DNA of 64,000 nucleotides from Pseudomonas poae (GCF_001439785.1 NZ_JYLI01000011.1:1-64000), one strand, 5' to 3'; positions 8,076 to 17,378 are shown, counted from the first letter of the stretch. Program-made: numbers and translations. The notes: generated from the sequence alone by a model not told the origin.

Positions 8076-10208
8076 TCAGAGGGTGTAGGAGATTCCCACC
8101 TGCACGGTGCGTGGCTCACCCGGATACGCATAGAAGTTCAGGAACGAACCCTCTTCGTACTCACGGTTGAACAGGTTCTTCACGTCCAGGTTCAGCCTGA
8201 CCTTGTCATTGACCTTGTAGTAACCGAGCAGGTCAACCACGGTGTAGGACCCCATGGTGAACGTCGAGTTGCTGGTCTGCCCGGCACGTTCGGCGACGTA
8301 CTTTCCGCCTGCGCCAAGACCCAGCCCCTTGAGCGTGCCGTCCTGGAACTCATACACGTTGAGCAGGCTGAAGCTGTTGCGCGGAATGTTGGCCAGGCGC
8401 GTGCCGGTGCGCACCGTGGTGTCCTTGGTAACGGCGGCATCCACGTAGGCATAGCCGCCGATCACCCGCCACTCCTGGGTCAGGTTGCCGGCCACGTTCA
8501 GGTCGAACCCGCGGCTGCGCACCTGGCCCGTCGCGACGTTGAAGGCTGAGTCGAGCGGGTCGGTGCCCTGCACGTTTTTCTTCTCGATCTGGTAGATCGC
8601 CGCGTCGACGCTCAACTGCTCCAGCGCCTCCCACTTGACGCCCATCTCATAGGACTTGCCCTGCTCCGGATCGAACCCGCCACCCAGGCGGCTGGCCCCG
8701 GTGTTGGGCTTGAACGAACGCGCGGCATCGGCGTAAAGGGCGACGGTGTCGGTCAGGTCGTACATGATGCCGACCCGTGGAGTGACGGCGTTGTCGGCCG
8801 CATCCCAGGGTTTCACGCCCGGCACATAGGACGTGTACTGATGCTCGAAACGCTCGAAACGTGCGCCGGCCAACACGCGCAGGCGTTCGGTCAACGCCAC
8901 CTGGTCCTGGACGAACGCGGCGTAGGTCTTGAGGTTTTCCTTGTCGTGGGTGGGGGTGCGGGTCAGCGCCGGACGCGGCTGGCCGTAGACCGGGTTGAAG
9001 ATATCGATGGGGAACGTGCCCGCCTCCGCGCTGGAACGCTGGATGATTGACTTGTAGTCGTAGTCTTCGTATTCCACACCGGTCAGCAGGGTGTGCTCGA
9101 AACCGCCGGTGGAGAAGTGCCCGGTCAGGTTGAGCTGGTAGTCCTGGTCGGTCCATTCCAGCTTGCGGTAGTTGAAGTTGCGTTGCAGGGTGCGGCCGTC
9201 GGCGCCCAGGCTGGTGGGGTTGTTCGCCTCCACGCCGTCGCCCTTCATGGTGCCGTCCAGCCACTGGACTCCGCCGCCGAGGGTCCAGTTGTCGTTGAGC
9301 ATGTGCTCGAAACGCAGTTGGGCCATGTTGTTGTCGTTGTGCAGGTCGCCGGCGTACTTTTCGCCCCAGAAGGTGTCGCGTGACGGCGTGCTGCGCTGGT
9401 TGGCGAAGCGGGTCAGGCCGCGATCCAGCGGGTGGTTGTTGCGGATGAAGTCGCCTTCGAAAATCACCTTGGTGGCGTCGTTGGCCTGCCAGGTCAGCAC
9501 CGGGGCCACGCCATAACGTTCGGTGGAGACATGGTCGCGGAAGGTATCACCGCCCTCGCCCACCACGTTGAGTCGATAGGCCAGGCGGCCATCGTCATCC
9601 AGCGGGCCAGACGCATCGAGGGTGCCGCGCTTCATGCCCTGGTCATCGAGCTGGCTGCCCAAGGTGACGGTACGCTCGGGCAAGGGTTGCTTGGACACCA
9701 CGTTGAAGGTGCCGCCGGGATCGCCGCGCCCGTAGAGCATGGTCGCTGGCCCGCGCAGCACTTCGAGGCGTTCGATGGTGTTGGCGTCCGGCATGGCCGG
9801 GTAGCCACGGTTGATCGGGAAACCGTTGCGGTAGAACTCGGCGGTGGTAAAGCCGCGCACGGTGAAACTGGTGAGGCCCTGACCGCCAAAGTTGTTGGCC
9901 CGACCCACGCCGCCGGCGTAGTCAAGGGCTTCCTGCAGGCGCGTGGCGCCGATGTCTTCGACCACATCCTTGGGCACCACGCTGATGGACTGCGGGGTTT
10001 CATGAATCGAGGTGTCGGTTCGCGTCGCACTGGCCGAGCGGGTGGCGCGGTAGCCCTTGACCGGCCCCTGTGCGGTTTCGTAGTCGGCGGCGCCAGTCAC
10101 ATTGGTGGCCTGCAGCTCGATACTGGCCTTGTCGGCGGGAGCCTCCTCTGCCCAGGTGAACGGGGAAAACGCCTGAAGCACACAGATGGAAATCAGGGTA
10201 CGACGCAT
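8076..10208 (-). CDS. TonB-dependent siderophore receptor
   Basis: 710 residues. Start taken at MRRTLISICVLQAFSPFTWA, which gives a normal signal peptide; the longer reading to 10268 lacks one. After the signal come a TonB-box-like IELQATNVTG, the plug domain (SISVVPKDVVEDIGATRLQEALDY, then QGLTSFTVRGF and RLEVLRGPATMLYGRGDPGG) and a 22-strand barrel ending VQVGISYTL. There is no N-terminal signalling (STN) domain, so it does not itself drive an ECF sigma/anti-sigma system. Resembles ferrichrome/hydroxamate-type receptors, but the ligand cannot be read from sequence. A Fur-like site lies upstream. Confidence 0.92.
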   Translation of the reverse strand: MRRTLISICVLQAFSPFTWAEEAPADKASIELQATNVTGAADYETAQGPVKGYRATRSASATRTDTSIHETPQSISVVPKDVVEDIGATRLQEALDYAGGVGRANNFGGQGLTSFTVRGFTTAEFYRNGFPINRGYPAMPDANTIERLEVLRGPATMLYGRGDPGGTFNVVSKQPLPERTVTLGSQLDDQGMKRGTLDASGPLDDDGRLAYRLNVVGEGGDTFRDHVSTERYGVAPVLTWQANDATKVIFEGDFIRNNHPLDRGLTRFANQRSTPSRDTFWGEKYAGDLHNDNNMAQLRFEHMLNDNWTLGGGVQWLDGTMKGDGVEANNPTSLGADGRTLQRNFNYRKLEWTDQDYQLNLTGHFSTGGFEHTLLTGVEYEDYDYKSIIQRSSAEAGTFPIDIFNPVYGQPRPALTRTPTHDKENLKTYAAFVQDQVALTERLRVLAGARFERFEHQYTSYVPGVKPWDAADNAVTPRVGIMYDLTDTVALYADAARSFKPNTGASRLGGGFDPEQGKSYEMGVKWEALEQLSVDAAIYQIEKKNVQGTDPLDSAFNVATGQVRSRGFDLNVAGNLTQEWRVIGGYAYVDAAVTKDTTVRTGTRLANIPRNSFSLLNVYEFQDGTLKGLGLGAGGKYVAERAGQTSNSTFTMGSYTVVDLLGYYKVNDKVRLNLDVKNLFNREYEEGSFLNFYAYPGEPRTVQVGISYTL

Positions 10209-10290
10209 GAATACGAACCTAGTAAAAGAGCCAGATGGGGCGGCATCCCTGCCAATTTCGAGGCGCATGGTATATCAACGCATTCTCGTT

Positions 10291-10309
10291 TGATATGAAT
10301 TCTCATTTG
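10291..10309 (-). promoter_or_regulatory. Fur-box-like site upstream of the TonB-dependent receptor
   Basis: On the minus strand CAAATGAGAATTCATATCA resembles the Fur consensus of repeated NAT-A/T-AT hexamers centred on a dyad. A second similar stretch, AAACGAGAATGCG, follows directly. It lies about 83 bp upstream of the receptor start. Visual match only; regulation by iron is the expected mode for this gene class. Confidence 0.55.
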
Positions 10310-10362
10310 TTATTTTTCGAGTGTCCACTTTGTATCAAAGGTTCTACCAAAGAAAATCCGCG

Positions 10363-10390
10363 CAAAAAAAAGCCACTCGATCGAGTGGCT
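10363..10390 (-). terminator. Strong intrinsic terminator downstream of xenA
   Basis: A perfect 20-base palindrome, AGCCACTCGATCGAGTGGCT, is followed on the minus strand by seven or more U residues. It sits 22 bp beyond the xenA stop codon in the direction of transcription: a textbook Rho-independent terminator. Confidence 0.85.
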
Positions 10391-10411
10391 CATGCAGCGG
10401 TGCAGCTCGCC

Positions 10412-11503
10412 TCAGCGATAACGCTCAAGCCAATGCGCGTATGGCGCCGGCAAGGTCCACGAGGCGTTTTCCACACCCAGCTCCTTGGCGGCAAAGTACG
10501 CCCAGTGCGGATCGGCCAGGTGCGCGCGGCCTACCGAGACCAGGTCCAACTGACCATTTTGCAAGGCCGCTTCGGCCAAGTGCGGCATGCCGAAGCCCCA
10601 GGCAGAGGTCACAGGAATACCGGCTTCGCGGCGTACGCGCTCGGCCACTGGGCCAAGAAAGGCCGGGCCCCATGGAATGTGGGTGTCAGGAATGGTGAAA
10701 CCCACGCTGACGCTGAGCAAATCCAGGCCACCAGCCTTGAAGCGGCGGGCCAGTTCGATGGATTCGGTGAGGGTCTGCTCGTCGCGACCGTCGTACTCGA
10801 TCACGCCGAAACGCGCGGTCAGTGGCAAGTTTTCCGGCCAGACTTCGCGCACGGCGGCCAGGGTTTCCAGAAGGAAACGGCTGCGATTGTCGAAGCTGCC
10901 GCCGTAGGCGTCGGTACGCTGGTTGGAATGCTCGGAGAAAAAGCTCTGGCCCAGGTAACCGTGGGCGAAGTGCAGCTCGATCCACTCAAAGCCGGCGTCA
11001 CGGGCGCGGCGCGCGGCGTCGACAAAGTCCTGCTTGACGCGGGCGATGTCGTCCAGGGTCATGGCGCGCGGAACGTTGGGCAAGTTGGCACCAAAGGCAA
11101 TCGCCGACGGCGCGATGGTTTCCCAGCTGCGCGCGTCGGAGGGCGGCATGTGGTCATCGCCTTCCCACGGGCGGTTGGCGCTGGCTTTGCGGCCGGCGTG
11201 GGCAATCTGGATGCCCGGCACGGCACCAGCGGCCTTGATCGCCTTGACCATCGGCACGAAAGCCTGCGCGTGCGCATCGCTCCAGATACCGGCGCAGCCC
11301 GGCGTGATGCGCCCTTCCGGCGAGACTGCGGTGGCTTCAACCACCAGCAACCCGGCGCCGCCACGGGCCATGCTGGCCAGGTGCACGTGATGCCAATCGT
11401 TAACCATGCCGTCATCGGCGCTGTATTGGCACATGGGAGGGATCGCAATGCGATTGCGCAGTGTCACATCCTTGAGCGTGAACGGTTCGAACAGTGCAGA
11501 CAT
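10412..11503 (-). CDS. xenA: Xenobiotic reductase A, NADPH-dependent old yellow enzyme
   Basis: 363 residues, same length and near-identical in remembered sequence to Pseudomonas putida XenA, including both termini (MSALFEPFTLKDVTLRNRIA; WTLPAPYAHWLERYR). FMN-site Cys25, substrate-anchoring His178 and His181 (ELHFAHGYLGQ) and proton donor Tyr183 are all in register. It reduces activated C=C bonds and nitro groups of electrophiles such as 2-cyclohexenone, coumarins and nitroglycerin, in the cytoplasm. Divergent from an ArsR-family gene across 93 bp that contain a perfect inverted repeat, so it is probably induced when that repressor is inactivated. Confidence 0.95.
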   Translation of the reverse strand: MSALFEPFTLKDVTLRNRIAIPPMCQYSADDGMVNDWHHVHLASMARGGAGLLVVEATAVSPEGRITPGCAGIWSDAHAQAFVPMVKAIKAAGAVPGIQIAHAGRKASANRPWEGDDHMPPSDARSWETIAPSAIAFGANLPNVPRAMTLDDIARVKQDFVDAARRARDAGFEWIELHFAHGYLGQSFFSEHSNQRTDAYGGSFDNRSRFLLETLAAVREVWPENLPLTARFGVIEYDGRDEQTLTESIELARRFKAGGLDLLSVSVGFTIPDTHIPWGPAFLGPVAERVRREAGIPVTSAWGFGMPHLAEAALQNGQLDLVSVGRAHLADPHWAYFAAKELGVENASWTLPAPYAHWLERYR

Positions 11504-11535
11504 CGGGAAACTCCAGAAGCGAAGTGGGTAATTCG

Positions 11536-11559
11536 ATAGTTCGATGGTAATCGAACTAT
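11536..11559. promoter_or_regulatory. Operator in the xenA-arsR divergent promoter
   Basis: ATAGTTCGAT-GGTA-ATCGAACTAT is a perfect 10-bp inverted repeat with a 4-bp spacer, midway between the two divergent start codons (33 bp from xenA, 37 bp from arsR). Size and symmetry suit an ArsR-family dimer. The protein encoded on the right is the obvious candidate ligand. Confidence 0.75.
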
Positions 11560-11596
11560 GGTATTCGGCGCTACCCCCCTGTTATGATCCGCCGCC

Positions 11597-11896
11597 ATGC
11601 GAGCCTTCAAACACCCCGCCGTGCAAGACCTCACACTCGAGCGCCTGCTGTATGCCCTGAGTGACCCCGTGCGCCTGGATATCGTGCGCTGCCTGGCCGG
11701 GGTTCCCGAGGCCTCCTGCGGCGAACTGGACGGCGGGCGGCCCAAGTCGAGCATGTCCCACCACTTCCGCGTGTTGCGTGACGCCGGCCTGGTACACACC
11801 CGCAGCGTCGGCACTACCCACATGAACTCGCTGCGCCGCGATGAACTGGAAACGCGCTTTCCCGGGCTGCTGGCGAGCATTCTGGCCCAGGGCTGA
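11597..11896 (+). CDS. ArsR family winged-helix transcriptional regulator
   Basis: 99 residues, typical of single-domain ArsR/SmtB repressors. Recognition helix KSSMSHHFRVLRDAGLVHTRS at about 50-70, preceded by YALSDPVRLDIVRCLAG. The metal-sensing CxC motif of true ArsR is absent; two cysteines (in VRCLAG and EASCGEL) could act in redox or electrophile sensing. Divergent from xenA with a shared operator, so likely the xenA repressor and autoregulated. Its stop codon is one base from the stop of the convergent GGDEF gene. Confidence 0.9.
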   Translation: MRAFKHPAVQDLTLERLLYALSDPVRLDIVRCLAGVPEASCGELDGGRPKSSMSHHFRVLRDAGLVHTRSVGTTHMNSLRRDELETRFPGLLASILAQG

Positions 11897-11897
11897 G

Positions 11898-12956
11898 TCA
11901 GGCCCTGGTGATCACGCGATTGTCCGCGTCGCTGCACTGCGCCTGTACCGGGGCGCCGTCCAGGTAGACGCAGTCCTTGCCGTTGCGCTTGGCCATATAC
12001 AGGTTGCGGTCTGCATTTTTGAGCACCGTCGACACATCATCCCCCGCCGCGAAGCCGGTCATGCCTGCGCTGCACGTGTAGTGATGGGGCGGCGCAACGC
12101 TGCCGCGAATGTTGTGCAACAGGCGCAACGCAAACGCACTGGCCACTGAAGGGTCATCCCCCACCAGCAACACGCCGAACTCCTCACCGCCGATGCGGCC
12201 GAAACTGTGGCTCCCAGGGGTGGCCTTGAGGCAATCGGCCATGGCGCACAAAATCCTGTCGCCGACATCGTGGCCGAACTGGTCGTTCTTGAGCTTGAAA
12301 CTGTCAATGTCCAGCATCAGAAAATAGCCGCTCTCCCCTGCGGCTATCAACTTGGCGAAACTTTCCATCAGCGCGCGCCGGTTGAGAATGGAGGTGAGGT
12401 AGTCCGTCTGCGCAAGCACGCGAAACTCGCTTTCCACCAGCAGCACGGACCGCAGGTTCTTCAGGTAGGAAAAACTCAGGATGAAACCGATCGACACCGA
12501 TGCGGCGCAAAAGATGAACAGGTAGACCTGCGCGCCCTCGTAAAACGATTCTGAGAGGATTGGCCACATCACCGCCCACACCAGCGCCGCGCAGATCAAA
12601 AAGTCCTGTACCGAGATAAACAGCAGCGCACTGCTGACCACCAGGGTCACCGCCAGCGGCAAGGCAAATACCCGCAGTTCCAGGTTGGCGCCGATCACGT
12701 GAAAGAAACCAACGCACAGCAACACCATGTACACCACGCCCAGCACCCGCCAGGCGAAAAAGTTGGTGACCACGCGGTGGCATCCGCACACTAGCAGCAG
12801 ACCCAGCGTGACCAGTCCCTCCGGCACGCCGGACGCCTTCAGCGGCCCGGCCAGCAACACGCCCAGCCAGGCGATGATGCCGATCAGTTCGGCCTGGGTC
12901 ACCGCCGGCGACAACAGACGTTGCATGCGCGGCCTGAGTTTCACGTTATTCGGCAT
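11898..12956 (-). CDS. Membrane diguanylate cyclase (GGDEF)
   Basis: 352 residues: about five to six hydrophobic segments (20-165) form an MASE-like sensor, then a GGDEF domain (180-335). Seen: TDYLTSILNRRAL, MLDIDSFKLKNDQFGHDVGD (metal Asp) and active-site GGEEF at 256-260. The position five residues before GGEEF reads PGSH rather than RxxD, so the product-inhibition I-site is missing. Makes cyclic di-GMP at the inner membrane. It lies 25 bp after the unrecognised HTH gene on the same strand, so the two may be co-transcribed. Confidence 0.92.
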   Translation of the reverse strand: MPNNVKLRPRMQRLLSPAVTQAELIGIIAWLGVLLAGPLKASGVPEGLVTLGLLLVCGCHRVVTNFFAWRVLGVVYMVLLCVGFFHVIGANLELRVFALPLAVTLVVSSALLFISVQDFLICAALVWAVMWPILSESFYEGAQVYLFIFCAASVSIGFILSFSYLKNLRSVLLVESEFRVLAQTDYLTSILNRRALMESFAKLIAAGESGYFLMLDIDSFKLKNDQFGHDVGDRILCAMADCLKATPGSHSFGRIGGEEFGVLLVGDDPSVASAFALRLLHNIRGSVAPPHHYTCSAGMTGFAAGDDVSTVLKNADRNLYMAKRNGKDCVYLDGAPVQAQCSDADNRVITRA

Positions 12957-12981
12957 CTTTCACTCCCTGTGCGCTGGCGGT

Positions 12982-13845
12982 CTACGTGCGTTTGGCATGA
13001 CTCAGTTTAAGACTGTGCAAGCAAGTGGCAAATGAATACGCCATGAAACGGCGGACCAGATATATAAAGGGCGGCAACACTTCCAGTTGGGTTTTGGAAT
13101 GAACCTTGAAATACCCCCGATCGGCACCTTCCTGAACCAGGCGAATGACATGGGTCTTGGAGACCGACAGTTGCTCGGCGATCGACAAATACGAAGACAC
13201 GCGGAAACTTGCGCCCGAATTATCCTGCGCACAGGCATCGTTATAAATCGCCAGCATTAACATATGCCCGCCATCGCGCTTGAGCAGCCAATAACAATCG
13301 GGCAGCAATAGATCAATCGACAGATCATTGTCGAGCAGCGTCGCATACCCCTTGAAATAACGGGACAGGTAGGCGTGATCATCCAACTGCCCCACGCCCG
13401 CAAAAATGCCCTGCCCGGGACACATCATCTGCGTCGGTTCCACCACCGACCGAAGCAGCGACCTGACCTCCTGACAGGCCTGGGGCGACGGTCCGAATAC
13501 CCGCAGACGGCTGTCATCCGGATGCCCCGCCACCTGCATGAACCCCAATGCGCGAAACAGCAGGAATATCGACTCAAGGCTGTTTCGGGAAGAAAAGCCG
13601 CGTGCCACACAAAACTCTTTCACCTCGGAAAGAAGCGGCTCCGGTTTGGAAAAATAAGTACTCAATAAGGTAAACGACACCATCAAACGATTGAACTTCA
13701 ACGCCGTCTTATAGAAAAACGCTCTTTTTGAATAGGTCTCCAGCAACATCTTGTAATGAATACGGATGCACGCCTCAAGTTTCACATGTTGCTCAAACGT
13801 TTGCACCGATTCTTCCATCGCCAACTTCAAAGAACTGCCACACAT
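12982..13845 (-). CDS. Uncharacterised protein with C-terminal helix-turn-helix
   Basis: 287 residues, not recognised as a named family. A likely winged-helix near 225-265 (SYLSIAEQLSVSKTHVIRLVQEGADRGYF) looks like a MarR/Crp-type DNA-binding domain; the N-terminal 200 residues are helical with no motif I know. Codon use is more AT-rich than the neighbours (many AAA/AAT and TTT codons), as is the region upstream, hinting at horizontal transfer. Start is uncertain: ATG at 13845 or 13818. It immediately precedes a diguanylate cyclase gene. Probable transcriptional regulator; no function claimed. Confidence 0.7.
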   Translation of the reverse strand: MCGSSLKLAMEESVQTFEQHVKLEACIRIHYKMLLETYSKRAFFYKTALKFNRLMVSFTLLSTYFSKPEPLLSEVKEFCVARGFSSRNSLESIFLLFRALGFMQVAGHPDDSRLRVFGPSPQACQEVRSLLRSVVEPTQMMCPGQGIFAGVGQLDDHAYLSRYFKGYATLLDNDLSIDLLLPDCYWLLKRDGGHMLMLAIYNDACAQDNSGASFRVSSYLSIAEQLSVSKTHVIRLVQEGADRGYFKVHSKTQLEVLPPFIYLVRRFMAYSFATCLHSLKLSHAKRT

Positions 13846-14079
13846 GAGAAAAAGCCCTGATCAAACAACTTGGATGCACTGATCTCAATTGCAGTACCGA
13901 TAATGGCGTTTTGCCTTGAGCGCAATCTATAGCGATTAAACAAGCGGACCGCGTCGTTACCAAAATTGTTCCGCAACAGCCGGGCGGCTTAACCGTTTCA
14001 GTCCCGCGCCGAACCTTCCCGGCAAGCTGGCGTCCGAGCTAGAGCATAGTCGTTCACCGCCCCGCTGCGAGGTCCCCAT

Positions 14080-14970
14080 TTGAAAGCCGCCATCCTCAAA
14101 AAATACCGCCTGATCATCAAGACCATGGGCTACGTGGGCTGGTCCCTGTTCTGGCTGTTGTTGTGGGATATCGCCGTGACGGTGGACTTCATGCTGTTCC
14201 TCAACGCCAAGGTCAACCTGCCGCTGATGCCGCTCACGCTGCTGGGTTCGGCGTTGATCGTGCTGATCAGCTTTCGTAACAGCAGTGCCTACAACCGCTG
14301 GTGGGAAGCACGCACCCTGTGGGGGGCGATGGTCAACAACTCGCGCAGCTTCGCGCGTCAGGTGCTGACCCTGCTTGACGATCCCGACAGTGAAGTGAAC
14401 CCGATCAAATCCACCTTGTTGCGTCGGCATGTGGCCTACGTGAACTGCCTGGCCGCGCACCTCAGGGGCCAACCCTGCCCAAACGAGGTCCGTGCGTTCA
14501 TTCCCGCCGAAGAGTTCGCGCGCAATGGCGCCACCAACAACTTTGCCAACGACATTCTCACCGGCTCTGCGGCGATCCTGTCGCGCGAATACAAGGCCGG
14601 GCATCTGGACAGCATTCGCCTGGCGCGGATCGAATCGACGCTGGTCGATCTCTCCAACGCCCAGGGTGGCATGGAACGCATCGCCAATACGCCACTGCCC
14701 TACCCCTACGTGTACTTTCCACGGCTGTTCATCTCGCTGTTCTGCCTGATCGTGCCGGTAGGCCTGGTGGAATCCCTGGGCTGGTTCACGCCGCTGGCCT
14801 CCACCGTGGTGGGCTTCATGCTGCTGGCCATCGAACGCATCGGCACCGACCTGCAAAGCCCGTTCCGCTCCAGCGAACACCAGATCCAGATGGAAGCGAT
14901 CTGCGAAACCATCGAGAAAAACCTGCAATCGATGCGCCGTGACACCCTCGCCGACACCACCATCGGCTGA
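14080..14970 (+). CDS. Bestrophin family (UPF0187) membrane protein
   Basis: 296 residues. Seen: two N-terminal hydrophobic helices (about 18-36 and 50-66), then SFRNSSAYNRWWEARTLWG, the conserved bestrophin block, and a late hydrophobic pair (VYFPRLFISLFCLIVPVGLVE, 220-260). Bacterial bestrophins form pentameric ion channels of the inner membrane. Start: TTG at 14080 gives the conserved leader MKAAILKKYRLIIKTMGYVG; the first ATG would drop 15 residues of it. Confidence 0.88.
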   Translation: MKAAILKKYRLIIKTMGYVGWSLFWLLLWDIAVTVDFMLFLNAKVNLPLMPLTLLGSALIVLISFRNSSAYNRWWEARTLWGAMVNNSRSFARQVLTLLDDPDSEVNPIKSTLLRRHVAYVNCLAAHLRGQPCPNEVRAFIPAEEFARNGATNNFANDILTGSAAILSREYKAGHLDSIRLARIESTLVDLSNAQGGMERIANTPLPYPYVYFPRLFISLFCLIVPVGLVESLGWFTPLASTVVGFMLLAIERIGTDLQSPFRSSEHQIQMEAICETIEKNLQSMRRDTLADTTIG

Positions 14971-15111
14971 TCGCCCTCTGCCCCTCAAGTGAATGCCCCC
15001 TCGGTCGATAAACCGGGGGTACGCATGGCAATTCCCCCTCAAAACAGCCCATGCGACATTCAGCGCTAGCGTTTCCCCTTGCCAAAACTATAAATATCCG
15101 CGGGTGAAGTC

Positions 15112-17055
15112 ATGAATATCAAGCAGAAGCTGACCTGGGCGTTCGCGGCTATCGCGTGCGTGCCGGTGATCCTCGTCGCGGTGTTGGTCGTTCTCAATGC
15201 GCGCGAGGGGGCCAAGGCCAATTTCCTCGACAGCAGCGGTCGGGAAATCCGTCAGATCGACAATGGCATGAAGCAGTTCTTCGACGGCATCACCCAGAAC
15301 GTCGATTACGTGGCCAAGGACCCGCGCGTGGTCACGGCCAAAGACCTCAAGAGCTATGTTGGCGCCGATGCCGCGAAACTCCCGCTGACCGCGACCAATC
15401 AGGAACTGCTGGCGATTTTCGATCAGTTCGCCAAAAGCCATCCCAGCACCGCCTATCTGTCCCTGGGCCTGAGCGACGGCGGCTACGCCAGTTGGCCGGA
15501 TGACCCCAAGATCAGCAACTACGACCCGCGCCTGCGTCCCTGGTACCAGGCCGCCATCGCCGCGCCCGGCACCACCGTGCGCACGGGCGCCTATTATTGG
15601 GCGCCGGACGATGTGGTACTGATCGGCACCGTGCGCACCGTCGCCGATGCCGCAGGCAAAGTGCTTGGCGTGGTTGGCCTGGACGTGTCGCTCAAGCAGC
15701 TCACCGAACTGGTGCGCAACATCAAGCTGGGCGACAGCGGCTACCTGATGCTGGTCGAAGCCAGTGGCAACGTGCTGGTCGACCCCAGCGATGCCAAGCA
15801 CAACTTCAAGCCCCTGGCCGAGCTGGGCCCCAACTACGCTGAACTGTCCAAGCGCGGCGACGGCGTGACCCAGATCGACATCGACGGCGTGCCCTACATG
15901 GCCAACGTGGTCAGCTCCAAAGACCTGGGCTGGCGCTTTATCGGCCTGATCAAGCGCGACGAAGTAATGGCCGATGCCACCCGTCTCACCTGGTTGATCG
16001 CCGCCATTGCTGCTGCGCTGGCGATTGTCTTCGCCATCGTCGGCGCCAGTTTTGCCAGGGTGATCGTGCGTCCGATTCGCGGCGTCGCCGACGGCCTGCA
16101 GGAAATCGCCGAAGGTGAAGGCGACCTCACGCGCCAGCTCAAGGTGCAGGGCAAGGACGAAACCGCCAGTCTCGCCGGTTGGTTCAACCAGTTCCTGGGC
16201 ATGATCGCGCAGTTGGTGCAGCGCATCGGCAATGCGTCGGCCGACCTGCAGACCGCCGCCGCCGACACCAGCGATGTGGCCAACAACCTCAACCAGGCTG
16301 CCGGTCGCCAGCGTGAAGCGGTGGAATTGGTGAGCACCGCGTTCAACGAGATGGTGGCCACTGCCAACGAAGTGGCACGCTCCTGCAGCGCCGCAGCGTC
16401 GAGCGCCGACCAAGGCTACCGCGACGTGCACACCGGCGAGCAGCATATCGGCGAAGCCACCGGCAGCGTGCTCAAGCTCAGCGAAGACCTGCAGAAGTCG
16501 ACGCAGACCATGCAACTGCTGGAGCAGGACAGCCAGAACATCAACACCATCCTCGACACCATCCGCTCGATTGCCGAACAGACCAACCTGCTGGCGCTCA
16601 ACGCCGCCATCGAAGCCGCGCGCGCCGGTGACCAGGGCCGTGGCTTTGCGGTGGTCGCCGACGAAGTCCGCGCCCTGGCGCGCCGTACGGCTGACTCCAC
16701 CGGTGAAATCGACAGCCTGCTCGGCAACCTCGCCCGCCGCACCCAGGAAGTGACCCAGCAGATGCAGGGCAGCCTGCAGGTGTCCCACACCAGCGTGGAA
16801 CGCATCCAGCAGGCCCGCGACAGCTTCGACAAGATCCGTGGCTCGGTGGACTTGATCCGCGACCAGAACACCCAGATCGCCACTGCCGCAGAGGAACAGC
16901 ACCAAGTGGCCGAGGACATCAACCGCCACATCGCGCAGATCCATGCCGATGCGCAGTTGGTCGAAGGTTTTGCGCATTCGGCGCAGACCGGTTCGGGGCG
17001 CTTGACGGATATTTCCGCGCAGCTCAAGGGGCTGGTGGGACGCTTCAAGGTCTAA
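15112..17055 (+). CDS. Methyl-accepting chemotaxis protein with dCache sensor
   Basis: 647 residues: N-terminal membrane anchor (9-30), periplasmic double Cache domain (35-285), second membrane helix (about 295-315), HAMP (315-370) and cytoplasmic signalling domain with the hairpin [20 protein letters not shown]. In the distal Cache lobe, Tyr137, Arg142, Trp144, Tyr145 and Asp191 have the spacing of the dCache amino-acid-binding motif, so the ligand is probably an amino acid; this is inference. No C-terminal CheR/CheB pentapeptide is seen (ends VGRFKV). Stand-alone gene; chemotaxis receptor in the inner membrane. Confidence 0.93.
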   Translation: MNIKQKLTWAFAAIACVPVILVAVLVVLNAREGAKANFLDSSGREIRQIDNGMKQFFDGITQNVDYVAKDPRVVTAKDLKSYVGADAAKLPLTATNQELLAIFDQFAKSHPSTAYLSLGLSDGGYASWPDDPKISNYDPRLRPWYQAAIAAPGTTVRTGAYYWAPDDVVLIGTVRTVADAAGKVLGVVGLDVSLKQLTELVRNIKLGDSGYLMLVEASGNVLVDPSDAKHNFKPLAELGPNYAELSKRGDGVTQIDIDGVPYMANVVSSKDLGWRFIGLIKRDEVMADATRLTWLIAAIAAALAIVFAIVGASFARVIVRPIRGVADGLQEIAEGEGDLTRQLKVQGKDETASLAGWFNQFLGMIAQLVQRIGNASADLQTAAADTSDVANNLNQAAGRQREAVELVSTAFNEMVATANEVARSCSAAASSADQGYRDVHTGEQHIGEATGSVLKLSEDLQKSTQTMQLLEQDSQNINTILDTIRSIAEQTNLLALNAAIEAARAGDQGRGFAVVADEVRALARRTADSTGEIDSLLGNLARRTQEVTQQMQGSLQVSHTSVERIQQARDSFDKIRGSVDLIRDQNTQIATAAEEQHQVAEDINRHIAQIHADAQLVEGFAHSAQTGSGRLTDISAQLKGLVGRFKV

Positions 17056-17178
17056 CCGGCCAGGGTGGCGATGCACTGGAGGACGCCAAGAACCCACCAA
17101 AAACGCTCCACGGCAACATCAGGGCACGTTCGATCTGACCTGTGTAAGCAATGGCTCACCTGTGTTGTGGCGAGCCCC

Positions 17179-17378
17179 AATGCCGTTCAGTTAAGCGCAG
17201 ACTCCCCTGTGGCGAGCAGGCTTGTCCTGCGTTGGGCTGCGCAGCAGCCCCAAAACCAGGCGCTGAGCCGTATCAGATACACCGCGTTCTGCTGGATTGG
17301 GGGGCGCTTCGCACCCCAACGCGGGGCAAGCCCGCTCGCCACAATAAGCCCACGCATTTTCCTTAACTGAACGGCATT
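17179..17378. repeat. 17-bp inverted repeat flanking dispersed repeat copy 2
   Basis: AATGCCGTTCAGTTAAG at 17179-17195 and its exact complement at 17362-17378 enclose the 134-bp repeat. The same 17-mer recurs at 59970-59986 next to another repeat cluster. Confidence 0.85.
17209..17342. repeat. Dispersed 133-bp intergenic repeat, copy 2 of 5
   Basis: Same sequence plan as the copy at 7896 (GTGGCGAG...CTCGCCAC, internal GGGCTGC..GCAGCCC hairpin), with only scattered differences. Here the flanking genes are in tandem, not convergent. Confidence 0.9.

Noticed and set aside
15088..17100. 670-residue ORF antisense to the chemoreceptor
   Set aside because: Shadow of a gene with all expected chemoreceptor motifs; the antisense protein has none.
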